Of a stretch of 64,000 nt of DNA, positions 1-10,400 are shown in pieces. Every line of letters starts with the position of its first letter. Position 1 is the first letter of the stretch. A program made the translations under genes and the position numbers. The stretch is taken from positions 8,806,001 to 8,870,000 of the forward strand of contig CM049310.1 of assembly GCA_026874595.1 (NCBI GenBank), given 5' to 3'. The notes beneath the pieces are model-generated. The model made no database searches. It worked only from the letters and a program-made list of their open reading frames with translations, and was not told where the DNA came from. Source of the DNA: Sipunculus nudus (Eukaryota; Annelida; Sipuncula; Golfingiida; Sipunculidae).

Positions 1-232
1 ATACATACCCCTATAATGTTGCTTCATGAATACTTGTAAGGACCGTGTAAGGCTACTCCCCTCAATAATTATCCAAACATAACACGACAAGGCCATATCA
101 TTCCCCTCACGCCATGTTGCACATTCACAACCTGTTTGGCAAACTTTATACAAACTGTGGTGAAACCAACACCTGCCATGGGGCTCCTCGGGGATTTTTC
201 ATTTTTCACGATACATTCCTTTATACACTCAT

Positions 233-400
233 GCATGACATGGGGGGGGGGGGTCTCCCCCCAATATTTCTAACTAAGAAACATATTTACATGTATCGGT
301 GTCACAACAGGGGGGGGTTTGGGTGGGTCTCTCCCCAATATTACTCACTCACATATTTACATGTACGTATGAGACATCAAGGGGGGTCACCCCCCAAATT
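233..400. repeat. Three-unit degenerate G-tract minisatellite
   Basis: Three imperfect units of about 65-75 bp each carry a long G run followed within a few bases by a C run, then an ATATT and an ACATATTTACATGTA segment. The G and C runs can pair as short hairpins. The longest run is about 12 G at 241-252. The rest of 1-639 shows no gene. Slippage or assembly error in the G runs is possible. Confidence 0.6.
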
Positions 401-659
401 AACAGGGAATATAAGAATAACATAGGTCTATATTTTTTAACGATTTACCTTTTTGTTTCTTTGCACACCTTCTCTCCCATCTTCATGAATGGCAACGGGG
501 ATGAAAGTGAACTGATATTCTCAACTTATGATATTGTCAACTGATAACGTATATACAAGCCGGCTATGTTACAAGTATTCACACACAACTCACAATGCAC
601 AAAAGTGGCAGCTGGCTTTGCTGCATTTCCCGTTATACAGGGTTTTATTATGTAAACAT

Positions 660-822
660 AATTGTGAGCTGTTTCTGTATTAATGAGAATTTTCTCTGTT
701 AAAGTTTATACACCAGAGTAAGCCAACCAAAAATTTTCCCTTATTGGGCCTTTTATTGCCCAACCCGCCTCGTTCCCGTGTATCTAGGTCACACTTCTGT
801 TTCCTGTAATCACTTTTTTCTT
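660..822 (+). repeat. Left inverted terminal repeat of the DIRS element
   Basis: This segment matches the reverse complement of about 5757-5915 over roughly 160 bp with a modest number of substitutions and a few indels. It runs from a TGTGAGCT end to a CACTTTTTTC inner border. The divergence suggests an old insertion. Confidence 0.88.
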
Positions 823-975
823 CTGGCGTCCGCCATGATGGACGTGTAATCACGCTCTGCGCGATTCGTCCACTGTTTTGGTTTGTACAGTCAGGTTTGC
901 CAACTGAATTGTAAGTAGTGATTCTTTTTCCCTTCCTGCCATGGAGACCCCTCTTATTGTGCTCCTTGTGGTTAA

Positions 976-1983
976 TTAATCCCAACTTTGGATTCTCACC
1001 TCAATTGTTTCACCTGCCGTTCTCACAATCACATCTGCCGGGGCCCTGCTGATCCCTGCATCTATTGTCAGACATGGTCTTCTGACAAATGGGCCATGTT
1101 CCATGCCTGGTCCCATTCCCCGGTTGTAGGGGTTCCCCCTACACGGTGACCTTATCTGGTCCCGTTGTTCCCATAAGGGGGGGGGGTCCTACCATAGGTG
1201 GATGCAACACGTCCGTGTTACGTTCCCCATCCACTCCAACCTGTGAAGTTACTTCCCTGGTAGTTTCTACCGCTAAATTCTTTACTTTCATTTTCAACAT
1301 AAGTCCTCCCCTGTTCACTAGGCTTCACATTTTGACCCCAGTCCACTTATACCATTTGAGTAAACTCTCAAGTTTTGCTCTTCACTGCTGTCGGATCTAG
1401 ACGATTCGTCTAGACTCGCGTCCGTTTGTCCGGTTGCCTCACCACCCCGGTTCTCTCACCTCGACCACTGCCCTCCCCGCCGGGCCCCCGCCAGCTTCCT
1501 TCCTTGTCTACGGAGCTGGCTGTTGCTGTCACGCTGGATTCCTTAGGGCTTCATAGAGCTGAGGTAGGTCATTCTGGCCCTCCTGCTTCCGCTTTATTTC
1601 AGCCGCCCTCACTTCCTGTGACTCCAGCTGCTCCGGCGGGCTGTTCTGCGATCCGTGGCCGGCCATCCACCTCTTTGTTTCAGACTCCGGCTGCTGTTCC
1701 GCCTGCGGGCCCGGTTCCAGTGGCTTCTTTGCTCGATCCGGCTGCTGGCCGACCGCTGCTTCTTTTTTTCCAGCCTCCGGTCGTTCTGGCTCCACGGGAT
1801 TCATTGAATCCCGCTTCAAGGGGTTCTCAGGCATCGCCTTCATCTTCTGCTGCCGATCCCGCCCTGGCTACAGACCAGGGGTCGGAGATTGCACTCCAGC
1901 GCCAGGATTGGCGGGCGAGCAAATCTGCGCTTCTGGAACCTAGTTGCTACCTCCACGCAGGAGACGCAATCAGACGGTCCTAA
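976..1983 (+). pseudogene. DIRS gag-like ORF remnant with a zinc-binding cysteine motif
   Basis: The frame open from 976 encodes a cysteine cluster at 1006-1068 (C-x2-C, then a Cys about ten residues later, then C-x6-C-x2-C after a short gap) followed by a tryptophan-rich stretch, as seen at the N terminus of DIRS1-like gag proteins. A stop closes it near 1145. The same frame reopens at 1426-1983 as a Pro/Ser/Ala-rich region of about 185 residues. No good ATG precedes the cysteine motif, so the start is lost or non-canonical. Gag packages the element RNA. The assignment rests on the Cys motif and on position in front of the RT. Confidence 0.6.
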
Positions 1984-2553
1984 GTCCCGTCGGCTACAGC
2001 CTCGGACTTCCCCGGCAACCCTTCAATCGCCTTCCTCCACACCGCCGGTGTGTATGGAATTCACCGTTCATACGGTTGAACTTTAAGGGGAACCCCACAC
2101 TGCCGTCTTGGGGTCGTTCTCAACCACTACCGGGGCCCCGGTACCGCCCGGGTCTAATAAGGCGTGGTCCCCCGGCACCCTCTGGCCCTCCCGAGGGTAC
2201 CGGGCGACATGTTTTGATCGTTTGATCCCTTTTCCGGATCATCCGGCCGTTCCTTAGGCGCCCATACGTCTAGACTCTGGGCTGGAACAACCGTTCGCGG
2301 ATGGAAAAACCTTATTTTCTTCATCCGCCCCCGCTAACCGACTGTCAACTGTCGGATTTAGAGGGGCTCGGCCGTCCGTCGGCGGGGATGGTGAATGATT
2401 TACACTAGCCTCCTCGCTGTCTCAACGGATCAGACCACACTAAACGATATCTGGCAAGCGTCTGCCCATGGCTGTGCTGAACTCCAGCCGGTTATTTGGT
2501 GTATTGTAGAAATTTTACAGCGCCGCTCGGCCTGATTCCATTCATAACGTACC

Positions 2554-4530
2554 TTGATTCCCACACTCCGGCTGAATTGGCTGAGCTTTACGCTCAACCT
2601 TTTACGGGTTCTCTTCTCTTTGGCGGCCAACTTCGGCCCCTCTTTCGACTGTCTATTGGATCGTTCCAACCGGCAGGCCCGCCACCGATCAGCAACTCCT
2701 GCTCCGCACTTGTCTTACCGCATCCCGCGGTCACGGCCTTCCAGTGCGGCCTTCTCATCGTCTCGTCTTCCCGTCCTTCCGGCCGTACCAGTCGTGCACA
2801 GCCTTTTCGCGGTCGTTCCTCGCGCCAAGGTTCGACCAAGCAATGACTCATTAAGTGCGGTTGGTGCTCGTCTAAGCGACCCTTTTATTTTTTTCCCCGC
2901 TTGGGCGAGCATAACGTCACATCGTTTAGTTCTCAGCACAATCAAGTTCGGGTTCCGTATTACGTTTTTGCATGATCCTTCAGTCACCCTGCAATGGTTC
3001 TACACTCAGCCTCCCACTGATCCGATCAACCGTCTGGCATTGGAGGAGGCCATTCAGTCTATGCTTGACAAGAGGGCGATTCTCGAGTTTCCCCCTTCCA
3101 CCAGGGGATTTTACTCTCGTCTTTTGCTGGTTCCGAAACCGCACGGACGAGGACACCCGATTATCGCTTTCAAGCGCCCCTTTTGGGTCATTTAACCGCA
3201 TTACCAGTCTGAGGGATTGGCAGTTCAAAATGGACCTTACGGATGCATATTGTCACGTTCTGATCCATCCATCATCCCTACTGTTTCTTCGGTTCGCCTA
3301 CCAGAATCGCGTGTATATTCCGTGCCCTTCAGTTCGGAATCCAGGTGGCCCCTGGATTTTTACGCTGCTCGTCCACACGGTCACTCGTTACCTCCACTCC
3401 CAGGGCATATCTGTGTTCCCTTACCTTTCTTGCGTTTCGCCGTATCGATTCTCGGGCTGCTGCTTCTCTTTACGGCATTCTCAACTGGGCCGCCAATTCG
3501 TTCCTTTCGGTTGGTTATATCTCCGTCCTGTTCAGTCTCTCCTTCGCACTTATGGCCTTCTCCATCTCCGTTCGGTTTGTCCTGCGGTCCTCCTGTTTCA
3601 ACTCACACGGCGGACCCTTCGCCCCTGGCTGGACCTTTCCTTTCTCCTTCAGGGAGTTCCTTTCTCTCAGGTGATCGATTGTATGGTATTCACCGACACA
3701 TCTCTCCTCAGTTGGGGTGCCCATATGGCCCACGCCTCGGGCATCTGGCCCCGTCGGCACTCCATCATATCAATGTCCTCGAAATTTGCGCCGTCCGTCG
3801 TGTGATCCCCCGTTGATCCCCGCCACTTCCTCGGCCGTCACATACTCGTCATGACCGAACACACCACGGTGGTGGCATATATTAACAAGCAGGGCGGTAC
3901 TCGGTCTCCCTCATTGATGCAGGAGACCTACCTCTTGTTCGATCTATGTATCACACTATGGGCCTCGATCCGTGCGTTTCATCTGCCGGGCGTATCGACC
4001 TTTCTAACAGACGCCCTTTCACGTCGCCCCTCGTCTCCACCTCGGCCCGTCGTCCTTCCGCTCTCCGTACTTCAGTGTCTCTTCACTCGACTGGGGCGTC
4101 CGGATATCGATATATTCGATTTTCCCTCCCCCCGTCCTCGTTCCTACCTTGACGCCTCTACGTCACCCTTACGACCGTCTCCCCGACCACCTGCCATCCG
4201 TTTGGTCTCACCGGTTTCTCTATGCATTTCTGGTGCCCTGTCTCATCCCCCGTATCCTCTGTCTGCCCCGTGCGGACCAAATGGATCTCCTCCTCATCCT
4301 CCCATTCATCCTGCAACTCCCTGGTTTCCCCTGTGGCGCTTGCTTTTCTCCCAACCACCACTTCTTATACTGCTCCGGATTGATCTCTCGTAGTTCCCCT
4401 GAGCACACCTTCCAATTCGGTCATGCCCTCTGTGCGCATGTGTACTCTGATCGCTCTTCCCCAGGATCAGGACCTTTCAAGTCCAGCTGCTCTCCTTGCC
4501 TCGGCTCCACGTCGCAGTTCTTCTGACCTC
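2554..4530 (+). pseudogene. DIRS reverse transcriptase / RNase H, frameshifted
   Basis: The RT starts in the 2554-3195 frame, where an ALEEAI segment and GFYSRLLLVPKP are typical of DIRS RT. It shifts frame and continues in 2972-3805 with MDLTDAYCHVLIHP, the palm motif carrying the first catalytic aspartate. The expected YLDD motif should fall near 3420, but the sequence reads YLSC and the frame is lost, so the catalytic pair is missing. RNase H-like motifs follow: FTDTSLLSWGAH near 3690, the LE motif near 3780, then DALSRR near 4010. The post-RNase H LYAF...PRIL block lies at 4210-4260. At least three frame changes are needed. Retrotransposon reverse transcription is the inferred original role; the copy is dead. 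Confidence 0.82.
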
Positions 4531-4639
4531 ATCTATGACTCCCGGTGACGTCTCTTCACCGCTTGGGCGTCTGACCATGGAATCTTCTTTAGATCCGTCG
4601 CTTGGGGCGTTATTGGAATTCGTCGTTTATTTACTACAG

Positions 4640-5580
4640 GATAAACATTTCTCCTAACCGCCTCTTTGTGGCTATCGTGCCGCCCTGCTGTCGGTCCTCC
4701 GTCCGGGGAGTCTCGATCTTGTCCTCCGTCATCCGTTGGTGACGGATTTTATCATGGGGGTACATGCCCGCGCTTCTCCTCCTTGCTACGTCTCTCCTTC
4801 CTGGTGTCTGGACGTTGTCTTACATCACCTCCGGGGACCCCCTTATGTACCGCTTCGTTCGAGGCATCTTCTGCATTTGTCTCGGAAAAACGGTTTCCTC
4901 CTTACTCTTGTATCTGCTGGTCGCTGCTCTGAGCTTCATGCCCTAGTGGCCAATTTGAAATTTACACAAATTGCGGCCGACGGTTCATCGGCCACCTTAC
5001 ATTTCCCTACGGAATTTATAAGAAGAACCATCATTTGATGATCCTCCGTTAACCTGGCACGTTCCGGCCCTCCCTAACAGACAGTACCGTTACGGGGCTA
5101 CCAATTGCCCTGTTCGTGCTTTACTTTACTATCTTAAAGCTACTCATTCGTTAAGGGGGAGGGGGGGGGCGCAAGAAGTTGTTTATTTCAACGAAAGTCA
5201 CCACTTCAAACAAAGAAATTAGCCCTATCACCATTAGTGCCTGGCTAAAAATTACCATTATCTCAGCATATATCTCTGCTTCTCCATCAACCTTAGAGCA
5301 GCTTCATGTCAAAGCTCATGACATTTCTCGCAGATATCCCCAAGTCAACTGGTCAAGAAAGGCTATTGGAAGTGGCTTTCTACCTTCACCCGCTTCTATC
5401 TCAAGGATGTCAAGTTACAAGCTTCAGGCCTTTATTCCTTTGGCCCTGTGATTGCGGTGGGTGTGGTCCTACAGTTCTCCAGACCGTCCTCGCCTCCTCC
5501 ATCTGTTCCGGCAACGACGTCTTCGTCTGCTTCATCACTGCAGTGTTGTTCTCCTCATTCCGTCGTTCCAGGTAGGTATC
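4640..5580 (+). pseudogene. DIRS tyrosine recombinase (YR), frameshifted
   Basis: The N-terminal block is rich in leucine and proline (4736-5038 frame) and leads to a SAGRCSELHAL motif near 4916-4948 that holds the first catalytic arginine. The frame then breaks at a G-run (5157-5169) and resumes at 5179 with KEISPITISAWL. The AHDIS segment near 5314 carries the catalytic His, but the second Arg of the HxxR box appears replaced by Ser. A shift later, FTRFYLKD near 5376-5400 supplies the nucleophile tyrosine. A YR integrates the circular cDNA. Homology is clear from the order of motifs, and inactivity is clear from the frameshifts. Confidence 0.8.
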
Positions 5581-5619
5581 CCCTCCCCAAGGTTTATCTG
5601 TTATATTCTCATTTACACA

Positions 5620-5715
5620 GAAACAGCTCACAATTATGTTTACGTAATAAACCCCCCCATTCCCTCCCTGTGAATGGTGGTTTTGCTAGTAAACTGTTGT
5701 GAGCTTTTCTGTATT
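5620..5715 (+). repeat. DIRS internal complementary region (circle-junction copy)
   Basis: Positions 5620-5656 are the reverse complement of the left outer end (about 640-680). Positions 5655-5715 are the reverse complement of the right outer end (about 5905-5960). The two halves meet in an AATAAACCCCCCC tract. In DIRS elements this region is thought to template completion of the ends through a circular intermediate. It is well preserved compared with the ORFs. Confidence 0.85.
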
Positions 5716-5756
5716 ACAACCAACGCTCCCTCCCAGTCCACTTCATTCCGCCATCG

Positions 5757-5961
5757 AAAAAAGTGATTACAGGAAACGGAAGTGTGACCTAGATACACGA
5801 GAACGAGGCGGGTTGGGCGATAATAATCCCAATAAGGGAAAATTTTCGGTTGGCTTACTCTGGCATATAAACTTTAACAGAGAAAATTCTCATTAATTCA
5901 GAAAAGCTCACAACAGTTTTCTAACAAAACCACCATTCACAGGGAGGGAATTGGGGGTTTT
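5757..5961 (-). repeat. Right inverted terminal repeat and outer end of the DIRS element
   Basis: This is the reverse complement of the left repeat up to about 5915. The outer extension to 5961 (the GGGAGGGAATTGGGGG segment) is absent from the left end but copied inverted in the internal complementary region. The coding sequence of the Merlin relic begins immediately outside this border. Confidence 0.85.
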
Positions 5962-6895
5962 AACGGATTTAAAAAATTCACAAAATAAATTCTGCCCCTG
6001 ATGGCATAATCTCCATATGTAAACGCCGAGGTAGCTTTTAACCTTTTGCCAATCTCCTTTTATTGAATTTGTGTGGCATCCTGTCACCGGGTCTTTAAAT
6101 TCTGAATGTGGTTCACAGTCTCATGCTGGTACCCATGATCAGTCAAACAATCGTTCAATTTCCAGCAGTCAGAGCTTATGATTGAGCCGGCTTTAATGTA
6201 TTTCCTGATAAGTAGCAGCAGCATCTCCTTTAATCTGTCTGGGACTACAAACATAAACACTTTACTCTTATCCCTCTGTTCCTGCCCTCCAAAAACCCAA
6301 TAACCCTTGACCATATGACCTCTGAGGTATTTTCGTTTTGAAAATTTTGACTTGTTGATTTCAATGATCACTCCATCTCCACCGATTTGTGCATCATCCG
6401 TCTGTGAGAGGATATTGTGTTCACATACCTCTCTGCAAAAGTTACACCAGTATACACAAGTATTGCTGCTCACTTTGAGTTCCCCCATCATCTGACATTG
6501 TGTCATGCCTATCGACCACATATACGTTAGCTTGATGATTTCTTCAATGGTGAGATTGGGTAAAACTAAACCAACTCCAATGTCTGATAGACAGAGGCAC
6601 ATCATGTTTTTTGGGTTGCTTTTTCTGACAACGCCATTTGTAGGTATCACTAGTAGTGCCTTTGGCGGTACTCACAAGTGACATAGCTTGTCCACATTGA
6701 TAACACGTTCAAGATTTTATCCTTGAGCAGTTCAACCTCCTTCAGCCAATTTATTGTGCTCTCTTTTGATATTAATATCTGTTGCGTCAATGTCTCCCAC
6801 ATAATGTTGTCTAAAGGTGGCAGATTCTTCCGCTGATAGCTGCCTTTGCTAATATGGTACTGTGTTGCAGCATTTCTTACAGTTTTTTTTTTCAC
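5962..6895 (-). pseudogene. Merlin-type (ISXO2/IS1016-like) DNA transposase relic
   Basis: The minus strand encodes in turn a zinc-ribbon piece (CYQCGQAM near 6700 and WRCQKK near 6640, with KHDVPLSIR following), a helical linker (TIEEIIKLTYMWS), and the DDE-like domain in the frame 6084-6650. Visible motifs are VIIEINKSKF, RKYLRGH, YWVFGG, SIISSDCW and HETVNHI. Near 6095 the frame shifts and DPVTGCHTNSIKGDW follows. In the family the catalytic residues are the D of EIDESKF, the D of SDCW and the E of HTNTIEG. Here the first is N and the last is K, so the copy is catalytically dead apart from at least two frameshifts. The reading continues to the DIRS border at 5961. The N terminus near 6895 is uncertain. 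Confidence 0.85.
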
Positions 6896-7378
6896 CCACC
6901 AATGTACACTGTGTTACTGCATCAATGTTTCTGTACATTGCTACGTGATCTTGCCACCAACCTTTGCTTATGATGAACTCTGGCCTGTCAGGCACTGGTT
7001 TTCTGCTGTCCCCTCACGGAACCTCCAGAACTGTCAGTTTCTGATTCCTTCATTCTTTTGGGGAATCCCGTGTCATCATGACCAGTTTTTCTTTTTCCGC
7101 CGCACGTTTGTGAGCCTTTCAGGGTCACACCAGTCTCTTCTCTGATGATACTATCAAGTTTTTTTCCCGAAATCTAGGTATCATCAGGGACTCGAAGTCA
7201 CTGTCGGACGACATATGTCTGCTGTTAACGTCAGCAGAATAACTGCCTTGGCAATATTGACCAATATTTATTACATAAGTAACTGTTACATAACCATTGG
7301 ACTGTGCAATGCAAGTGACCAAGTGTACTGAACGGCCTTTAATGTAAATACAACCCCTGAACATTAGCCAGCATGAAT
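6896..7378. other. No gene recognised
   Basis: Unannotated stretch between the Merlin relic and the SINE-like sequence. A weak minus-strand open frame at 7125-7487 shows no motif I recognise and overlaps the tRNA-like sequence, so I do not call it a gene. Terminal repeats of the Merlin element were not found here. Confidence 0.4.
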
Positions 7379-7450
7379 GCCTTGATGGCATAGGGGTTAC
7401 ACTCCTGGCAGCAATGTGGAAGGTCGGAGGATCGATTCCAGTATACACCA
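7379..7450 (+). mobile_element. tRNA-like sequence, probable SINE head or tRNA pseudogene
   Basis: An A-box-like TGGCATAGGGG (7385-7395) lies about 33 bp before a B-box-like GGATCGATTCC (7429-7439), the spacing of an RNA polymerase III promoter in a tRNA. The acceptor and T stems pair poorly, so it is not a functional tRNA. A tRNA-derived SINE head is the simplest explanation. I could not identify a SINE body or tail with certainty. Confidence 0.45.
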
Positions 7451-9082
7451 TTGTATCTTTATTTGTTTGCATGTTTGTAATAATCATTGATTTCTCTATC
7501 TCTTAGGATTTCTTACTTTCCTAAGTATCACATCAGCAGCAGAAGTGATAGATCAGATAAGGGATCAGGGAGATGGATATGCAAGAACAACAAGACAGAT
7601 GCAGTGACAATATTTGTTTTTTTTTTAACCCCCCCCCCCCCCAAATTCCACACCCCATTTTTTACTCTATCCCCATCAAATATATAATATAATAAATATA
7701 TATTTAGCTTGAGTACTATTCCTTTATCCATATTTTTGGATTCATGGGTAGGCACTAATTCTATAGTGGCTCCAAGGTTTTTACTTCTTTTTGTTTACAG
7801 GAGTAGCAGGACTGGAGTGGATCAGAACACTAATGTTTGGCTTTCAGATTCAGGCTACCTATTGCGCATACTATGTAGTTGAGGAAATAGAATGTTGCTT
7901 AATGTTCAATGTGTGAAAGAATTTGCACTTTCTCTCAAGAAAGTCAGATAATTGTTTTCTCCATCAGCTCCTGTGTACAGCCTGGCAAGCCATGATGGGA
8001 AGGTTAAGGAGGGGCTGTCATTGGGACCCATGAGGAAACCATCATCTATGAGGATGTTTGGGATATTTTGCTTAGATCTCCCAATTAATTAACATAAGAA
8101 TCTTGTCTTGATGTAGGGTCAAATCACAGGATTAACCAGTTGCAACAGATGTCCGGACCCCATTCCTAGGAATTTGGCTAGGCACTGGCCATCCTGGCAG
8201 GTAGCACTTTGGATTCTGTTGAATTAAATGAATCCATGACTAATGTTTTGTCTTGGGAGTTGTCCTTGTGTCCTTATAAGGAAATATGATTGCTGTATGA
8301 ATGCCAAATTTGGATTGAAAGCAGACTGAGAATGGTTTGAAACCTTATGAATTTATAGTCCTTTAAAATTGTTTGAAACCAAATTTTGTTTAAAATGAAA
8401 TATGTTATTTCAGTCCAATTAACTTCAGTTCATACATGAATATTTTTACTGTCCAAAATATCTTATCCCAGAAAGCCTTTTTGAATCATGGAGAATCCAG
8501 CAATAAAACATGAATTTATGTTTCATTTAGCTGTGGAGGAAAACGGAACAATCTTGATCGGCTAACATCCTCTGAATCAACCATACCCTGCATGAAGGTA
8601 GGCCTTGGTTTTGGACAAGGGTGCACTGCAGAAAGTGTAGAACTGCTGGCAACAGGTAGGAAACCTACATAACTGGCTGAGATGGCCTCATGCAGAATGT
8701 GTGAGGAACCAAAGAAAGGTAGGTGATATATTTAAAGGCAGTGGAGCACACTTTAATTATGTGCATAGCTGAGACCAAAAGATGTGCTCTGTCTGTTTTT
8801 TACAGTTGTGGCATGTTGCCTAGCAAAGAGATCTCCCAAATTAAAAAACAACTGGAAATTTGCATCACTCTAGACACTTCAGCCAGAACTTTTCATGTCC
8901 AGATTATTTCTGAGCTTATTCATGGAATTTAACTTTTAGCCCAACTGACTGTAAGTAAACTGAACTAGACCTTTACTGAGTAATGGTCTGGGACTGTTCC
9001 ACAGTTGTGAAATTTTACGGAGCAATGCTTTGATCTCATTATTTTTGAAAGTTTTGAAGCTTTGCATTGATCTATTATTTTA
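7451..9082. other. Mostly non-coding; homopolymer C run and exon-like islands
   Basis: A run of about 16 C starts at 7629 after a T run. Splice-acceptor-like sequences precede short open stretches at about 7506 and 7800, but these end in stops within a few dozen codons. One better exon candidate is listed separately. No other feature is supported. Confidence 0.4.
8531..8597 (+). other. Possible small exon of an unidentified host gene
   Basis: A TTTCATTTAG acceptor-like sequence immediately precedes 8531 and a donor-like GTAGGC follows 8597. The 67 bases between are open in one frame for 22 codons with a hydrophilic, Ser/Thr-containing composition, ending on a codon boundary at ATG AAG. I do not recognise the peptide, and other donor-like GTAGG sites occur nearby, so chance is quite possible. 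Confidence 0.2.
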
Positions 9083-9735
9083 GCACAGCTGACTGAAAGT
9101 TAGCTGAGCTACAGCAATGACTGGTACCTGTGTACATTAGATAAGAAATATTTGATAATCATTGGACTAATAGTTAACAGGTCATTATTAAAAGTTTTGA
9201 ATATGTCCTTCAAAGAGAAAAAAGTGCCCCTATACTTTTTAGCATGGCTGACTGAAAGTCAGCTGAGCTACAGCAATAACTGGTACCCATCTGTTCATAA
9301 GCATATTTGGAAACCATTGAACTAATGGTTGACAGGTCATTATTAAGAGTTGTGTATAAGTCCTTCAAAGAGAAAAAAGTGCCCCAATACTTTTTAGCAC
9401 AGCTGACTGAAAGTTAGCTGAGCTACAGCAATGACTGGTACCCATCTGTTCATAAGCATATTTGGAAACCATTGGACTAATGGTTGACAGGTCATTTTTA
9501 AGAGTTGTGTATAAGTCCTTCAAAGAGAAAAAAGTGCCCCTATACTTTTTTGCACAGCTGACTGAAAGTTAGCTGAGCTACAGCAATGACTGGTACCCAT
9601 CTGTACATCAGATAAGCATATCTGGAAACCATTTGACCAAGGGTTGACAGGTCAATTTTAAAAGTTGTGTACAAGTCCTTCAAAGAGAAAACTAAGTCAT
9701 TGTGACATTCCTTAAAAAATATAGCAGAACCCTCC
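9083..9735. repeat. Tandem repeat, four units of about 155 bp
   Basis: Units begin at about 9083, 9240, 9398 and 9551, each with an AGC-AC-AGCTGACTGAAAGTTAGCTGAGCT hairpin-forming start (given here only as its recognisable parts), followed by CAATGACTGGTACC and ending near GTCCTTCAAAGAG. The last two units are the most alike. A related but diverged start at 8938 may be a fifth copy. The hairpin head is shared with family A at 13157 and 47272, so this is probably the tandem body of a related element. Confidence 0.85.
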
Positions 9736-9737
9736 AT

Positions 9738-9950
9738 TTTTAGCGAACCTTTTAGCTAATGCGATGGTTTGGCATCATCCATTGTCTGTACACTAACCCA
9801 TACTATCTCAAAAATGGCAGGAGATCGGATCACAAATTTTTGCAAAAAATCAGGCATCTGAAAAACTATTGGATTGAGCTTATTTTTCTTTCCATGTACA
9901 TTGACTAAGACTTAACAGGGGAAAAACTATAAAACCTTTAAAGATCTTTG
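9738..9950 (+). mobile_element. Fragment of dispersed repeat family B
   Basis: It starts with TTTTTAGCGAACC and matches the starts of the family B copies at 47489 and 50816, including the GCAAAAAATCAGGCATCTGAAAAAC region. It breaks off at the BEL/Pao relic border. Confidence 0.7.
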
Positions 9951-9984
9951 TAGCTCCCAGCAACATCCACAAAAAAATAACTTG

Positions 9985-10400
9985 AGAGTAATGCAATGAC
10001 ATGGTGCTAATGCCTGAGGGCAGTTGTACCCAATGAGTAATCCAGTCTCGCAATTTAGCAGAGGCTGTATCTTTGAAGCAATATCTCTCAGGTGGGGCCA
10101 CCTTTCGGCAACGTCAGGCATGGGGATGTGTCCAATAGAATTTGATCTCTGGAATAGATTGCTGGCAAAGGAATCCGAACATCCGAATCATATCCTCTTA
10201 CTACTAGATCTTTGTATTTTTGACAGCTAATAAGCTTATCCGTGGACGTCAAAGTTGTGAGCCGAAGTCGAGTGGCTTCTTGATTTACACTTTATAGTCT
10301 GTCCTCTACTTGGCTTAGGACAAAAGTGCTGTCTGATTGTGTATCAAAGATAGAATACAATAATTGTTCCGAATCCTGTTGAATTCGAGTGGAGACCCAT
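9985..10400 (-). pseudogene. BEL/Pao protease-region remnant
   Basis: The minus strand reads FDTQSDSTF near 10320-10350, the active-site D-T-G/S-type loop of a BEL retropepsin, followed by IPLPAIYSRD, then after a frameshift RWPHLRDIA and TGLLIGYNC, both hallmark strings of the segment between protease and RT in BEL/Pao pol. Reading stops at about 9990 in the LTR-like piece. A retropepsin would process the Gag-Pol precursor; this one is too damaged to work. Confidence 0.75.

Larger units (their letters stand above)
640..5961 (+). mobile_element. Full-length, degenerate DIRS-type tyrosine-recombinase retrotransposon
   Basis: The element carries gag-like, RT/RNase H and tyrosine recombinase coding traces in that order on the plus strand. 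It is bounded by inverted repeats (about 660-822 and 5757-5915). Just inside the right repeat, 5620-5715 is complementary first to the left outer end (640-680) and then to the right outer end (5905-5960), which is the internal complementary region that defines DIRS elements. Both outer borders read GGGTTTT, so the true border lies within that string. The size of about 5.3 kb is typical. All reading frames are broken, so it is not autonomous. DIRS elements integrate as circles by recombinase without a target duplication; that mechanism is family knowledge. Confidence 0.9.

Noticed and set aside
680-985. Minus-strand 101-codon open frame
   Set aside because: It lies within the DIRS inverted repeat and its inner flank; the right repeat gives a matching shadow at 5699-5896, so it is not a gene.
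1529-1843. Minus-strand frame rich in Glu, Pro and Gln
   Set aside because: It is the antisense shadow of the GC-rich DIRS gag frame, which has better support from the cysteine motif and gene order.
7125-7487. Minus-strand 120-codon open frame
   Set aside because: It overlaps the tRNA-like sequence and has no motif; length alone is not enough.
9083-9735. Regular repeats considered as a CRISPR array
   Set aside because: Units of about 155 bp are repeated as wholes without unique spacers, and the context is eukaryotic.
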